Shown here: one piece after another, positions 1 to 5,959 of the stretch
How the letters are laid out: the number at the start of each line of letters is the position of its first letter
Numbering within the stretch: the first letter of the stretch is position 1
From: an uncultured Dehalococcoidia bacterium
GTDB taxonomy: Bacteria; Chloroflexota; Dehalococcoidia; Lucifugimonadales; GCA-2712585
DNA length: 5,959 bases
Direction of reading: 5' to 3'
NCBI GenBank assembly: GCA_913052045.1
Contig: CAJXDJ010000062.1
Location: 1 to 5,959 of the forward strand
Program-made: the position numbers and the translations under genes
The notes under the pieces: model-generated
Told to the model about the DNA's origin: nothing
Database searches by the model: none
What the model saw: the letters and a program-made list of their open reading frames with translations, nothing else

Positions 1-284
1 ATCGAGGGATTTTTGGTCCGTCTGGGATGACAGTTCCGGGACGATTTTCGGCTACGATGGGCATGCCAGTTGATCACAATGGTGTAAACGATGGGGAAAA
101 CTTGACCTTGGCTTGTCGTAATGCTTTGCTAAACATGATAGATTTATTGCAAGAGCGTGGATGGGACAGAAACCAGGCATATGTAATATGTAGTGTCGCG
201 GTTGATTTAAGGATTAGCAACGTGGTTGACGTTCCTAATTATGTTGTCTCCGCGATTCTCCCTGAAGATATTTTCGACCGATAG
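1..284 (+). CDS. Acetamidase/formamidase, C-terminal end (5' partial)
   Basis: The reading frame is open from base 3 with no start of its own, so this is the last 93 residues of a gene that begins upstream of the window; the ATG at 27 is internal. The sequence matches the C-terminal part of the FmdA/AmdA family: a GMTVPG-like turn, the ATMG segment, a helix reading NMIDLLQERGW, then AYVICSVAVDLRISNVVDVPN and a terminal LPEDIF close to the family's usual LPKSIF. Enzymes of this family hydrolyse short amides (formamide, acetamide) to ammonia and the carboxylate in the cytoplasm. The exact substrate cannot be told from this fragment, and the N-terminal metal-binding part is not visible. It lies upstream of, and on the same strand as, the small gene and the GGT-like gene, separated from them by about 130 bp holding a hairpin and a promoter candidate. 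Confidence 0.88.
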   Translation, partial: RGIFGPSGMTVPGRFSATMGMPVDHNGVNDGENLTLACRNALLNMIDLLQERGWDRNQAYVICSVAVDLRISNVVDVPNYVVSAILPEDIFDR

Positions 285-305
285 TTTGGCACAATGATGT
301 TTCCA

Positions 306-333
306 TTAATGGCAGAATTTTTTTTGCCATTGA
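306..333 (+). terminator. Terminator-like or processing hairpin after the amidase gene
   Basis: Arms AATGGCAGAA (308-317) and TTTTTGCCATT (core 322-331) pair over 10 positions with one G-U pair around a TTTT loop. Pairs 307/332 (wobble) and 306/333 can extend the stem to 12. It begins 22 bases after the amidase stop codon. The run of T lies in the loop and the right arm, and no U-tract follows the stem, so it is not a textbook intrinsic terminator. It could instead be an mRNA 3'-end stabiliser or a weak terminator. The right arm touches the -35 box of the next promoter candidate. Confidence 0.4.
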
Positions 334-358
334 GAATTCGTCTATAGCTCAATACAAT
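330..358 (+). promoter_or_regulatory. Sigma70-like promoter for the small gene and GGT-like gene
   Basis: TTGAGA at 330-335 matches the -35 consensus at 5 of 6 positions, and TACAAT at 353-358 matches the -10 consensus at 5 of 6. The spacer is exactly 17 bases (336-352). Transcription would start near 365, giving a leader of about 50 bases before the start at 416. This is a sequence match only, but both boxes and the spacing agree and it sits in the expected gap. Confidence 0.5.
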
Positions 359-405
359 ACAGATATATACCGTAAGCAGAATTTAAGATACTAATTCAAG
401 CAAAT

Positions 406-410
406 GGAGG
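406..410 (+). promoter_or_regulatory. Ribosome binding site that sets the start at 416
   Basis: GGAGG at 406-410 lies 5 bases before the ATG at 416. It overlaps the in-frame ATG at 404, which therefore cannot use it and has no good site of its own upstream. This favours 416 as the true start. Confidence 0.65.
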
Positions 411-415
411 AATTC

Positions 416-676
416 ATGCCGAATGTGAATATTAGTGAATACAATTCCGCCTGGCCGGAATGGTTTCGAGGGTTATTAGATAAGAGCAATGGCCATATTC
501 GGAGAAGATTCTTGGAAGGGATTAAGTCGCAACCCCTGATTACCTTGGAGAAACAGGACTGTATAATCCGCGATGTCCTTGGGGCCAGAGGGGACTCACC
601 ACTTAAAGAGATTGGCCTAGAGGAATATTTGCTCAAGGTACTGGGTCAGAGGGTAGCTGTCCATATCGGCACTTAA
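416..676 (+). CDS. Small protein of unknown function (86 aa)
   Basis: I do not recognise this protein. It starts at 416, because GGAGG sits 5 bases upstream; an ATG at 404 in the same frame overlaps that site and is less likely. The 86-residue product is hydrophilic, with no signal peptide or membrane segment. After an aromatic stretch (SAWPEWFRGLL, about residues 11-21) it looks mainly helical, with a basic patch (HIRRRF, about 27-32) and two later amphipathic segments (about 45-53 and 63-75). No cysteine cluster or metal motif is visible; it has a single cysteine. It lies 41 bp before the GGT-like gene on the same strand and downstream of a good promoter candidate, so the two are probably cotranscribed. 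A longer-looking frame on the opposite strand (391-636) is less credible, as it lacks an equally good ribosome binding site and conflicts with the gene order. It could be a small accessory subunit, but that is speculation. Confidence 0.6.
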   Translation: MPNVNISEYNSAWPEWFRGLLDKSNGHIRRRFLEGIKSQPLITLEKQDCIIRDVLGARGDSPLKEIGLEEYLLKVLGQRVAVHIGT

Positions 677-717
677 TTATCCGTCAAACTAACTTAATAA
701 ATAGCGAGGAATTTACA

Positions 718-2391
718 GTGCAGCATCTTGAAGAGACTACGTATCTAAAAAAGGGTTTTGACCTATCAGCTCATAGACCTGTGGTAAAAAGTGTGAAAGG
801 AATGGTTACCTCTGCCCATTATGCCTCCAGTATGGCTGGAGCTCGCATGTTTCTACAGGGAGGCAATGCGGCTGACGCAGTGGTGGCGACGGCTGCTGCT
901 CTTAATGTGGTAGAGCCTTACATGTCAGGGCTAGGTGGTATTGGACTTCTTGTCATGAGCAGTGATTTCGGGCAAAACAGGAAAGTCTTAAATTTTTCTG
1001 GATTAGCTCCCCGAAAAGCTGTGCCAGAAGCGTTTTCTCCAGAAACACATAGCATAGGAACTAGATGCCCACTTGTACCCGGAAATCCAGCTGGCTGGCT
1101 AGATATATTAGAAAAATTCGGGTCTCTACCAAGATCTACGGTGTTTGCTCCAGCCATAGAATTAGCTGAACATGGTTATATAGTGTCGGATCTGGATGAG
1201 CGCTTCTTTGAAGCGAACGCGGACAGATTGGAGCGCTTTCCGACGTCTCAGAAGGCATTCATGCCTAATGGAAGACCCATGAAAGCTGGAGAAATTCTCA
1301 AGCAGCCAAATTTGGCTTGGAGCTATGGGGTTTTAGCTGAACAAGGGGTAGAGGGTTATTATAAGGGTGATATAGCTTTGGAAATAGCTCGGTTTATGAA
1401 AGAAAATGATGGATTAATCGATCTAAGCGATCTGGGTTCCTATAAGCCAGATTGGCAAGATCCGATATCTATTAACTACCGTGGTTACGACATAATCACC
1501 CCAGGGCCCAATTGTAATGCTTTTCAAGTACTGGAAACCCTGAACATTCTTGAAGGGTTCGATTTAAAGAATTTGGGTCACAATACATCGAACTATATCC
1601 ATTTAATCTCTGAAGCCATAAAACTGGCTGCTACAGACCGCATAATGTTTGGTGGTGATCCTAACTTCATGAGTGTTCCTGTAGAGGGCATGATTTCGAA
1701 GTCCTATGCTAGAGATCAACGAGCCAGGATCAATCACTATCATGCCTCTACAGTTATGGGAGAGCGTTATACTGAAAATCCTCCAGAAGGATCAATTCAG
1801 GCTGGTGTTCCAGCCACTTATCTTAGTGGCGAGACTACACATTTTTCGGCAGCAGATTCTCGGGGCAATGTTTTTAGCATAACCCATACCTTAGGTGCAG
1901 CTTTCGGTTGTGCTGTTGTCGCAGGGAAAACAGGATTTTTGTTGAACAATAATATAGACCTCATGGACATTGATCCAACTAGTGGTAGCAACTTGTTGGT
2001 ATCCCCTGGGAAAAGACCGGGAAGCAATATGGCCCCTATCCAGATTTTTAAAGATGGAAAGTTTATTCTATCAATTGGAACGCCGGGTAGTTACGGTATT
2101 CCGCAGACTACCACACAGATGATTTTGAACTACATAGAATTCGGTATGACTGTTCAGGAAGTACTAGAGGCTCCGAGATTTAGAGTCATGGGTGGCAAGC
2201 GTATAAATATGGAAGACCGTATTCCTGAGGAATCTCGTCAGGGTCTAATATCCCGCGGACATGAGGTGGGATCTTACGGCCAATGGAGTACAGAAGTTGG
2301 TGGGGGACATGCGATCGCTCACGATCCTGATACTGGAGTTCTTATGGGTGGAGCAGATCCCCGCAGAGATGGCTACGCTGTGGGAATTTAA
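718..2391 (+). CDS. Gamma-glutamyltransferase-family Ntn-hydrolase with altered substrate pocket
   Basis: The 557-residue product has the usual length for the GGT family. GTG at 718 is preceded by GAGGA (706-710) at 7 bases. There is no signal peptide, so the enzyme is probably cytoplasmic, unlike classical periplasmic GGT. Family marks include GGNAADAVVA (about 49-58), the glycine-rich VEPYMSGLGGIG (65-76), VPGNPAGW, and the self-cleavage site ETTHFSAAD. Cleavage before Thr373 would give a large chain of 372 residues and a small chain of 185 residues with Thr373 as nucleophile. The second threonine is also kept (Thr391, equal to E. coli Thr409). The residues that grip the gamma-glutamyl group in E. 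coli GGT are changed: Arg114 to Pro103, Asn411 to Gly393, Gln430 to Asn412, Asp433 to Leu415, Ser463 to Asn437, Gly484 to Ser458. It is therefore probably not a glutathione hydrolase. Relatives such as HpxW (oxamate amidohydrolase) show that the fold can serve other amides. The substrate is unknown. Confidence 0.93.
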   Translation: MQHLEETTYLKKGFDLSAHRPVVKSVKGMVTSAHYASSMAGARMFLQGGNAADAVVATAAALNVVEPYMSGLGGIGLLVMSSDFGQNRKVLNFSGLAPRKAVPEAFSPETHSIGTRCPLVPGNPAGWLDILEKFGSLPRSTVFAPAIELAEHGYIVSDLDERFFEANADRLERFPTSQKAFMPNGRPMKAGEILKQPNLAWSYGVLAEQGVEGYYKGDIALEIARFMKENDGLIDLSDLGSYKPDWQDPISINYRGYDIITPGPNCNAFQVLETLNILEGFDLKNLGHNTSNYIHLISEAIKLAATDRIMFGGDPNFMSVPVEGMISKSYARDQRARINHYHASTVMGERYTENPPEGSIQAGVPATYLSGETTHFSAADSRGNVFSITHTLGAAFGCAVVAGKTGFLLNNNIDLMDIDPTSGSNLLVSPGKRPGSNMAPIQIFKDGKFILSIGTPGSYGIPQTTTQMILNYIEFGMTVQEVLEAPRFRVMGGKRINMEDRIPEESRQGLISRGHEVGSYGQWSTEVGGGHAIAHDPDTGVLMGGADPRRDGYAVGI

Positions 2392-2416
2392 CTTCACTTA
2401 AAGAGGTCTAAATTAG

Positions 2417-2433
2417 GTTTCTTATGAAGAAAC
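2417..2433. terminator. Hairpin in the convergent intergenic gap
   Basis: GTTTCTT (2417-2423) and AAGAAAC (2427-2433) form a perfect 7-bp stem with a 3-base ATG loop, 25 bases after the stop of the GGT-like gene. No long T-run follows on either strand. It is the best terminator candidate between the two converging gene sets, but a weak one. The rest of 2392-2532 holds only a minor 5-bp inverted repeat at 2501-2517 (GAGCT/AGCTC). Confidence 0.3.
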
Positions 2434-2532
2434 GATGGGTTAGTTTCCTCCACAGTTTTATTAATAATTACTCGTTCATGAGGGGCTGCTAGAATTTTCA
2501 GAGCTAGGCCTAAGCTCAGGTCTGGGCCATTA

Positions 2533-3000
2533 TCATGAAGTGTGGATCTCGACTATCATTTCTATTTCCACCACACTTCCTCCCGGTAAGGTAGAAAGGC
2601 CGACAGCGGAGCGGGAATGTCTTCAGTTCTCACCGAAGAGTTTAATAAGCAGATCTGAGCATCCGTTTATTACTCCTGGAGGATTGGGATATTCAGGATC
2701 GGTATTAACCATCCCGAAAACTTTTGACTATCCTCCTCACTTTTCTAGGGTGCCCAACTGTCGTTTGAGGTTCGCTAATAGGCCTAGAGCTCCCCTCTGG
2801 GCCGCTTCATATGCCTCTTCTGTAGTAATGTTAATACCTACTTTTCCAGCGAGTGGTTTACCGTCCTCTGTATTGGGAGTGACTCCGGACAGATATATTA
2901 GGTTACCGGTGGTAACAGACGGGACGTAAGTTCCGCCTGGGGTTGGAGGCGAAGGAAGTTCTAAACCTAGAGTTCTTAATTTGTCCTCAACAGTTGACAT
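2533..3000 (-). pseudogene. Broken RidA/YjgF-family gene, tandem paralogue of its neighbour
   Basis: ATG at 3000 has an AGG-type ribosome binding site 9 bases upstream. The first 87 codons read as a normal RidA-family protein (GLELPSPPTP, TYVPSVTTGNLIYLSG, ALGLLANLK), but TGA then stops the frame at 2739-2737. Aligned with the intact copy upstream, one base is missing just before 2739 and one A is extra in the run at 2725-2722. With both restored, the 18-base stretch reads VRRIVK, against VKRIVK in the neighbour. The frame then returns to the original phase: VFGMVNTDPEYPNPP, NGCSDLLIKLFGEN, then a second lesion, TGA at 2625-2623 where the neighbour has Gly, then RHSRSAVG and VEIEMIVEI to a stop at 2535-2533. 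The whole span is 468 bases, the same as the intact gene. Any product would be an 87-residue fragment lacking the active-site arginine. It lies 13 bp after the intact copy. Sequencing error could explain the indel pair, but less easily the nonsense codon. Confidence 0.85.
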
Positions 3001-3013
3001 TGTTTGTTTCCTA

Positions 3014-3481
3014 TCAAGACCCGCCTTGGAGTTCAACAATCATTTCTATTTCTACTGCTACACCTGCAGGCAAGGTAGCAACGCCCACAGCGGATCTGGC
3101 ATGTTCACCATTCTTCCCGAATAATTTGAGTAGAAGATCTGAACATCCGTTAACTACCGCTGGAGGCTGCGTGAAATCTGGAGTTGAATTAACCATCCCT
3201 AGGAGTTTTACAATGCGTTTTACTTTATCTAAATCACCAATTTCATTCTTCAAATTGGCTAACAGGTTTAATGCGCAGGTCTTAGCTCCTTCGTATCCTT
3301 CCTCCACTGTTAAATCCTTCCCCAATTTGCCGGTTATCAATCCTTCGGCGCCTTTCGAAACAACTCCTGAAAGAAAGACCAAATTACCGGTCGTGACAGC
3401 GGGGACATATGATGCCATTGGGGCTGGTGAATTTGGTAATTCCAAACCCAACTCAGCTAGTTTTTCCTCGATTATTGACAA
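3014..3481 (-). CDS. RidA/YjgF/YER057c/UK114-family protein (intact copy)
   Basis: This is a 155-residue protein of the longer RidA subgroup, recognised by its N-terminal KLAELGLELPNSPAP, then YVPAVTTGNLVFLSG (about 25-39), ALNLLANLK (70-78) and HARSAVGVATLP (127-138) ending in VEIEMIVE. Arg129 lies where archetypal RidA has the arginine that holds the substrate carboxylate (Arg105 in E. coli). RidA itself is a cytosolic trimer that hydrolyses 2-aminoacrylate and similar reactive enamines/imines to keto acid and ammonia; the substrate of this longer subgroup is less certain. The start is TTG at 3481, well supported by AGGAG at 3493-3489 with 7 bases of spacing; no in-frame ATG precedes it. 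It lies 36 bp after the M20 hydrolase and 13 bp before the broken paralogue, so it is probably cotranscribed with both. The protein identity to the broken copy looks to be roughly half, so the duplication is not recent. Confidence 0.92.
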   Translation of the reverse strand: MSIIEEKLAELGLELPNSPAPMASYVPAVTTGNLVFLSGVVSKGAEGLITGKLGKDLTVEEGYEGAKTCALNLLANLKNEIGDLDKVKRIVKLLGMVNSTPDFTQPPAVVNGCSDLLLKLFGKNGEHARSAVGVATLPAGVAVEIEMIVELQGGS

Positions 3482-3488
3482 AATGGAT

Positions 3489-3493
3489 CTCCT
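3489..3493 (-). promoter_or_regulatory. Ribosome binding site for the TTG-started RidA gene
   Basis: AGGAG reads on the minus strand from 3493 to 3489, 7 bases before TTG at 3481. It supports a non-ATG start for the intact RidA gene. Confidence 0.65.
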
Positions 3494-3517
3494 TTTCTGT
3501 TGATAATTTTTATGAAT

Positions 3518-4765
3518 TTATTGCTTGGCCAAATTACATACATCTAACGCGCTTAACGCTAATACTCTAGCTACCTGACCTATATCGCTAATTACGGTAT
3601 ATTCGTCAGGTATCGTAGAGGAATGAATTCCTCCAGCCGGCCCATGCAATAAACATGGTATTCCTGCTTTATGAAGTTTTGATGTGTCATCACAGCTGTA
3701 AGACCAAGGAAGTACGGTGCCTACACCTTCAGGCTCATGTCCAGTAACAAATCTGTAGGAATTCAGAACAGATTCTAAGATGTATTCATCTTTTGGCAGA
3801 TCGAATGGTTCTACTATTAATGTGAAGCAATTGTATTTTTTTGGCGGAGGCATTTCTATCTCATATTTTAAATCCGGGTCATCGACGCTTAATTGATCGA
3901 GTGCTCTAACTATGTCGGCTTTAATAGCGTCCGCTGTTCCTCCAGGAGGAAATCTGACGTCGATGACAATGGTACAAACATCTGCTATATATGTAGCTTC
4001 GGTCCTATTATAGTCCCTTCCAATACCTCCGATTATATTTCCCACATTTAGTCTTGGAAGGCCTGGTAGGTCCTGCCTCGGGCATACATTGAATTTGATA
4101 TCTTTAATGGTCTTAATCACTTTCACCATCTTTTCTATGGCGTCTATCGAGTCTTCCATTCGATTCATGTGACGAGCTCTTCCCAAGGTGTGTATGGCCA
4201 TTTCTGCAGAGCCTGCGTGGCAAGTCACTATATTGTTAGCACCAAAGGGCTCGGGTACTATCGCCATATCAGGAATAGGCCCATTCTGGCATAGGTGATG
4301 AGTTCCCTCACCTCCTTGAAGTTCTCCAACAACACAGGCCACTATAAGATCGCCCTTTAATTTTACATGTGAGCATCTTATGGCTTCGGCTGCCTCAATC
4401 ATAGCGGCAACTCCACCTTTCATGTTGCGGCTTCCTGCGCCATAAAGTCGATCCCCTTCTATGGTCGGAGACCAGGGATCTCTCTCCCACCCGGCTGCCA
4501 ATGGATTTATGTCTATGTGTCCATTAAACATTAGCGATTTACCGCCACCAGTGCCCTTAAGAGTGGCTATAGTTTGGTAACGACCCGGTTCCACTTCCTG
4601 CATTTCTATTTGGTAACCACGATCCTTTAGTAATTTGGATATGTAATTGGCTACGGGAGTTTCTTCTCCCTTAAAGCTCGGAATACTGATTAGCGTCTTT
4701 CCGAGTTCCAGAAATCTTCTGGAATCTACGGAGTTCAAAATCTTATTACGTTCAACAGAGCTCAA
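3518..4765 (-). CDS. M20-family metallohydrolase (ArgE/DapE-like deacylase or peptidase)
   Basis: This is a 415-residue cytoplasmic protein of the M20 family, whose members remove acyl or amino-acid groups from amides and usually carry two metal ions. I chose TTG at 4765 because AGGAG (4779-4775) is 9 bases away; the frame opens at TTG 4771, only 3 bases from that site. Numbering from 4765: the first metal motif is FNGHIDINP with His83 and Asp85; GAGSRNMKGG (109-118) follows, then VVGELQGGEGT (145-155), VPEP with Glu172, a small lid/dimerisation domain (about 185-300) with His199, and the C-terminal GIHSSTIPDEY with His381. Two metal-site positions are atypical: Asn114 stands where the family has the bridging Asp of DMKGG, and Leu149 follows the catalytic-base candidate Glu148 where a second Glu is usual. 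The gene is 84 bp from the amidohydrolase and 36 bp from RidA. A TATGAT box at 4795-4790 could be an internal -10, but its -35 is poor. The substrate is unknown. Confidence 0.9.
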   Translation of the reverse strand: MSSVERNKILNSVDSRRFLELGKTLISIPSFKGEETPVANYISKLLKDRGYQIEMQEVEPGRYQTIATLKGTGGGKSLMFNGHIDINPLAAGWERDPWSPTIEGDRLYGAGSRNMKGGVAAMIEAAEAIRCSHVKLKGDLIVACVVGELQGGEGTHHLCQNGPIPDMAIVPEPFGANNIVTCHAGSAEMAIHTLGRARHMNRMEDSIDAIEKMVKVIKTIKDIKFNVCPRQDLPGLPRLNVGNIIGGIGRDYNRTEATYIADVCTIVIDVRFPPGGTADAIKADIVRALDQLSVDDPDLKYEIEMPPPKKYNCFTLIVEPFDLPKDEYILESVLNSYRFVTGHEPEGVGTVLPWSYSCDDTSKLHKAGIPCLLHGPAGGIHSSTIPDEYTVISDIGQVARVLALSALDVCNLAKQ

Positions 4766-4774
4766 GGTCAATAT

Positions 4775-4779
4775 CTCCT
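4775..4779 (-). promoter_or_regulatory. Ribosome binding site that decides the M20 gene start
   Basis: AGGAG reads on the minus strand from 4779 to 4775. Spacing is 3 bases to TTG 4771 and 9 bases to TTG 4765, both in frame, so 4765 fits better. No ATG occurs in the first 50 codons of the frame. Confidence 0.55.
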
Positions 4780-4849
4780 GTACTTAGGTATCATAGAATT
4801 AAGTTTGCCTTAAACAAAACCGAGGGTCAACTGCTAATAATAAAGTGTT

Positions 4850-5959
4850 CTATCTAAGATTGTAGAGGCGTTTGCAATTCCCAGATACTATTAAATCTCG
4901 TTCTTCTTCAGGAACATCTGCGAGAATTTCTGAAAGGACTCGTTGAGATTCTGGAAACGTAGATTCTGCATGTGGGTAGTCGTTTCCCCACATGATGCTA
5001 TTTACACCAATAATGTCTCTTAATCTAATGCCAGGTCCGTCTTCCTGAAAACTATGGTAAACATTTCGTTTCATGTAGTCGCTAGGTGTCATATTCTCTT
5101 TATATCTGTAGGATGCTTGCTCTGTCCTTTCAATATAAGTAACGTCCATCCTATGCATAAAAAATGGAAGCCAAGAGAGTTCATGTTCAACGTTAACTAC
5201 TCGGAGATCTGGAAACCTTTCAAATACGCCAGAGAAAATAAGATGTCCTAGGCTATACCTTACAAATGCATCTTCATTACACCGCTCTACAGCTGTTTGC
5301 GTAACTTTGCCATCTTCCATAAGTCTCATGTTGCCAGGGCGTAATGTGCCAATATGTAAGCTTAAAGGTATGCCAATCTCCTGAGCTGCCGCCCAAAACT
5401 TGTCGTACATTGGATTATCATAGGTTTCATGAGGCCGCGGGCCGACGGGTATCATTACACCTCTTAATCCTAATTCTGATGCTCGTTCCATCTGATGTAT
5501 GCCTTCTTCAATCTGATCATCAATCAGAACTAAACCTATTCCATTCAGTCTCTCGGGATAAGGGCTGCAAAATTCGGAAAGCCATTCGTTGTAGGCATCG
5601 AAAAGAGCTCTAATAAATCCCGCGTCTTCAAGCCCATAGAGACCAGCACCCTGAGATGCGTATAGAAAATCGCCACTTACTCCATCAAGTTCGAGATCTT
5701 TGATATGGGCATGAGGGTTATACCCACCTGGGGGTACATCTTTAAAACTACCGTCTAGTACAATGTCATCAGGCTTAGAATATCTAAGTCCAGCACTGGA
5801 TGAAGTACCTATAGTTCCGGAAGGGTTACCATCTACGATCCAGCGGTCGAACGGGTCTCCCAATTTCACGTATGGGATACGAGTACCCCACTTTTCTTTG
5901 GACATACGCTCTAACCATAGGTCTGGGGGTTCTACGACGTGAGAATCTGATGAAATAAT
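4850..5959 (-). CDS. Amidohydrolase-2 family metal-dependent TIM-barrel hydrolase (5' partial)
   Basis: The frame runs off the window edge, so the ATG at 5905 is internal. The codons beyond it read SSDSHVVEPPDLWLER, the family's typical N-terminal metal motif and proline pair. In all, 369 residues are visible and probably only a few are missing. Numbered from the edge: Asp5-x-His7 is the first metal pair, His202 lies in SLHIGT (strand 5), VEHELSW around 258-263 contains His259, and WGNDYPHAES holds Asp327 (strand 8). LIFSGVFERFPDLRVVNVE is the helix-strand unit common to this family. Members related to ACMSD and gamma-resorcylate decarboxylase hydrolyse or decarboxylate ring and acyl compounds through one divalent metal ion; hydrolase and decarboxylase cannot be told apart by sequence here. 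No signal peptide is visible in the part seen. It heads the minus-strand set followed by M20 and the RidA pair. Its promoter, if it has one, is outside the window. Confidence 0.92.
   Translation of the reverse strand: MISSDSHVVEPPDLWLERMSKEKWGTRIPYVKLGDPFDRWIVDGNPSGTIGTSSSAGLRYSKPDDIVLDGSFKDVPPGGYNPHAHIKDLELDGVSGDFLYASQGAGLYGLEDAGFIRALFDAYNEWLSEFCSPYPERLNGIGLVLIDDQIEEGIHQMERASELGLRGVMIPVGPRPHETYDNPMYDKFWAAAQEIGIPLSLHIGTLRPGNMRLMEDGKVTQTAVERCNEDAFVRYSLGHLIFSGVFERFPDLRVVNVEHELSWLPFFMHRMDVTYIERTEQASYRYKENMTPSDYMKRNVYHSFQEDGPGIRLRDIIGVNSIMWGNDYPHAESTFPESQRVLSEILADVPEEERDLIVSGNCKRLYNLR

Noticed and set aside
391..636. Minus-strand frame of 81 codons opposite the small gene
   Set aside because: There is no convincing ribosome binding site, and the plus-strand frame has both a good site and an operon-like position.
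2501..2517. GAGCT/AGCTC inverted repeat near the convergent gene ends
   Set aside because: The 5-bp stem has a 7-base loop and no T-run, which is too weak to call a terminator.
2722..2740. Programmed ribosomal frameshift in the RidA copy (AAG TGA followed by GGAGG)
   Set aside because: Two opposite shifts within 18 bases would be needed and a further in-frame TGA at 2625-2623 would still end the protein. Loss of function is simpler.
2540..2929. Open plus-strand frame of 129 codons across the broken RidA gene
   Set aside because: It is antisense to a clear RidA homology, its product has no recognisable features, and a similar plus-strand shadow lies over the intact RidA copy at 2943-3503.
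4799..4813. TTAAG/CTTAA inverted repeat between the amidohydrolase and M20 genes
   Set aside because: The stem is only 5 bp and AT-rich with no T-run, so it is expected by chance.
5054..5613. Plus-strand frames inside the amidohydrolase gene
   Set aside because: They are antisense to well-conserved family motifs and have no recognisable product.
5903..5905. ATG at 5905 as the start of the amidohydrolase
   Set aside because: The frame continues to the window edge and encodes the DSHVVEPPDLW metal-binding motif of the family, so the true start lies outside.

Overview
The window looks like a piece of a free-living bacterial chromosome, moderately AT-rich, with good Shine-Dalgarno sites in front of GTG and TTG start codons. 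It carries catabolic hydrolases only: no mobile element, no RNA gene and no CRISPR array is visible. The gene mix (acetamidase/formamidase, a GGT-like Ntn-hydrolase, M20 deacylase, amidohydrolase-2 enzyme, RidA-type proteins) would suit an organotroph scavenging amide nitrogen and carbon. Marine or soil lineages rich in amidohydrolase paralogues, such as SAR202-type Chloroflexota, are one possibility. That placement is a guess, as no marker gene is present.

Plus strand, 1-2391. The window opens inside the 3' end of an acetamidase/formamidase gene. A hairpin follows at about 306-333, and a sigma70-like promoter (330-335 / 353-358) overlaps its right edge. That promoter could drive a small unrecognised gene (416-676) and then a gamma-glutamyltransferase-family gene (718-2391). 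The latter keeps the autoprocessing threonine, but six of the residues that hold the gamma-glutamyl group in E. coli GGT are replaced.

Convergence zone, 2392-2532. This gap of about 140 bp contains a perfect 7-bp stem hairpin.

Minus strand, 5959 down to 2533. These four genes appear to form one co-directional set: an amidohydrolase-2 enzyme whose 5' end lies beyond the window, an M20-family metallohydrolase with two unusual metal-site positions, an intact RidA-family gene, and a tandem second RidA copy. The second copy is broken by a compensating frameshift pair and a separate nonsense codon.

Taken together, four hydrolase families that cut amide, peptide or related bonds sit next to RidA proteins, whose archetype removes reactive enamine/imine intermediates. 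A catabolic route for an amide- or N-acyl-type compound is a reasonable inference, but the substrate cannot be read from the sequence.
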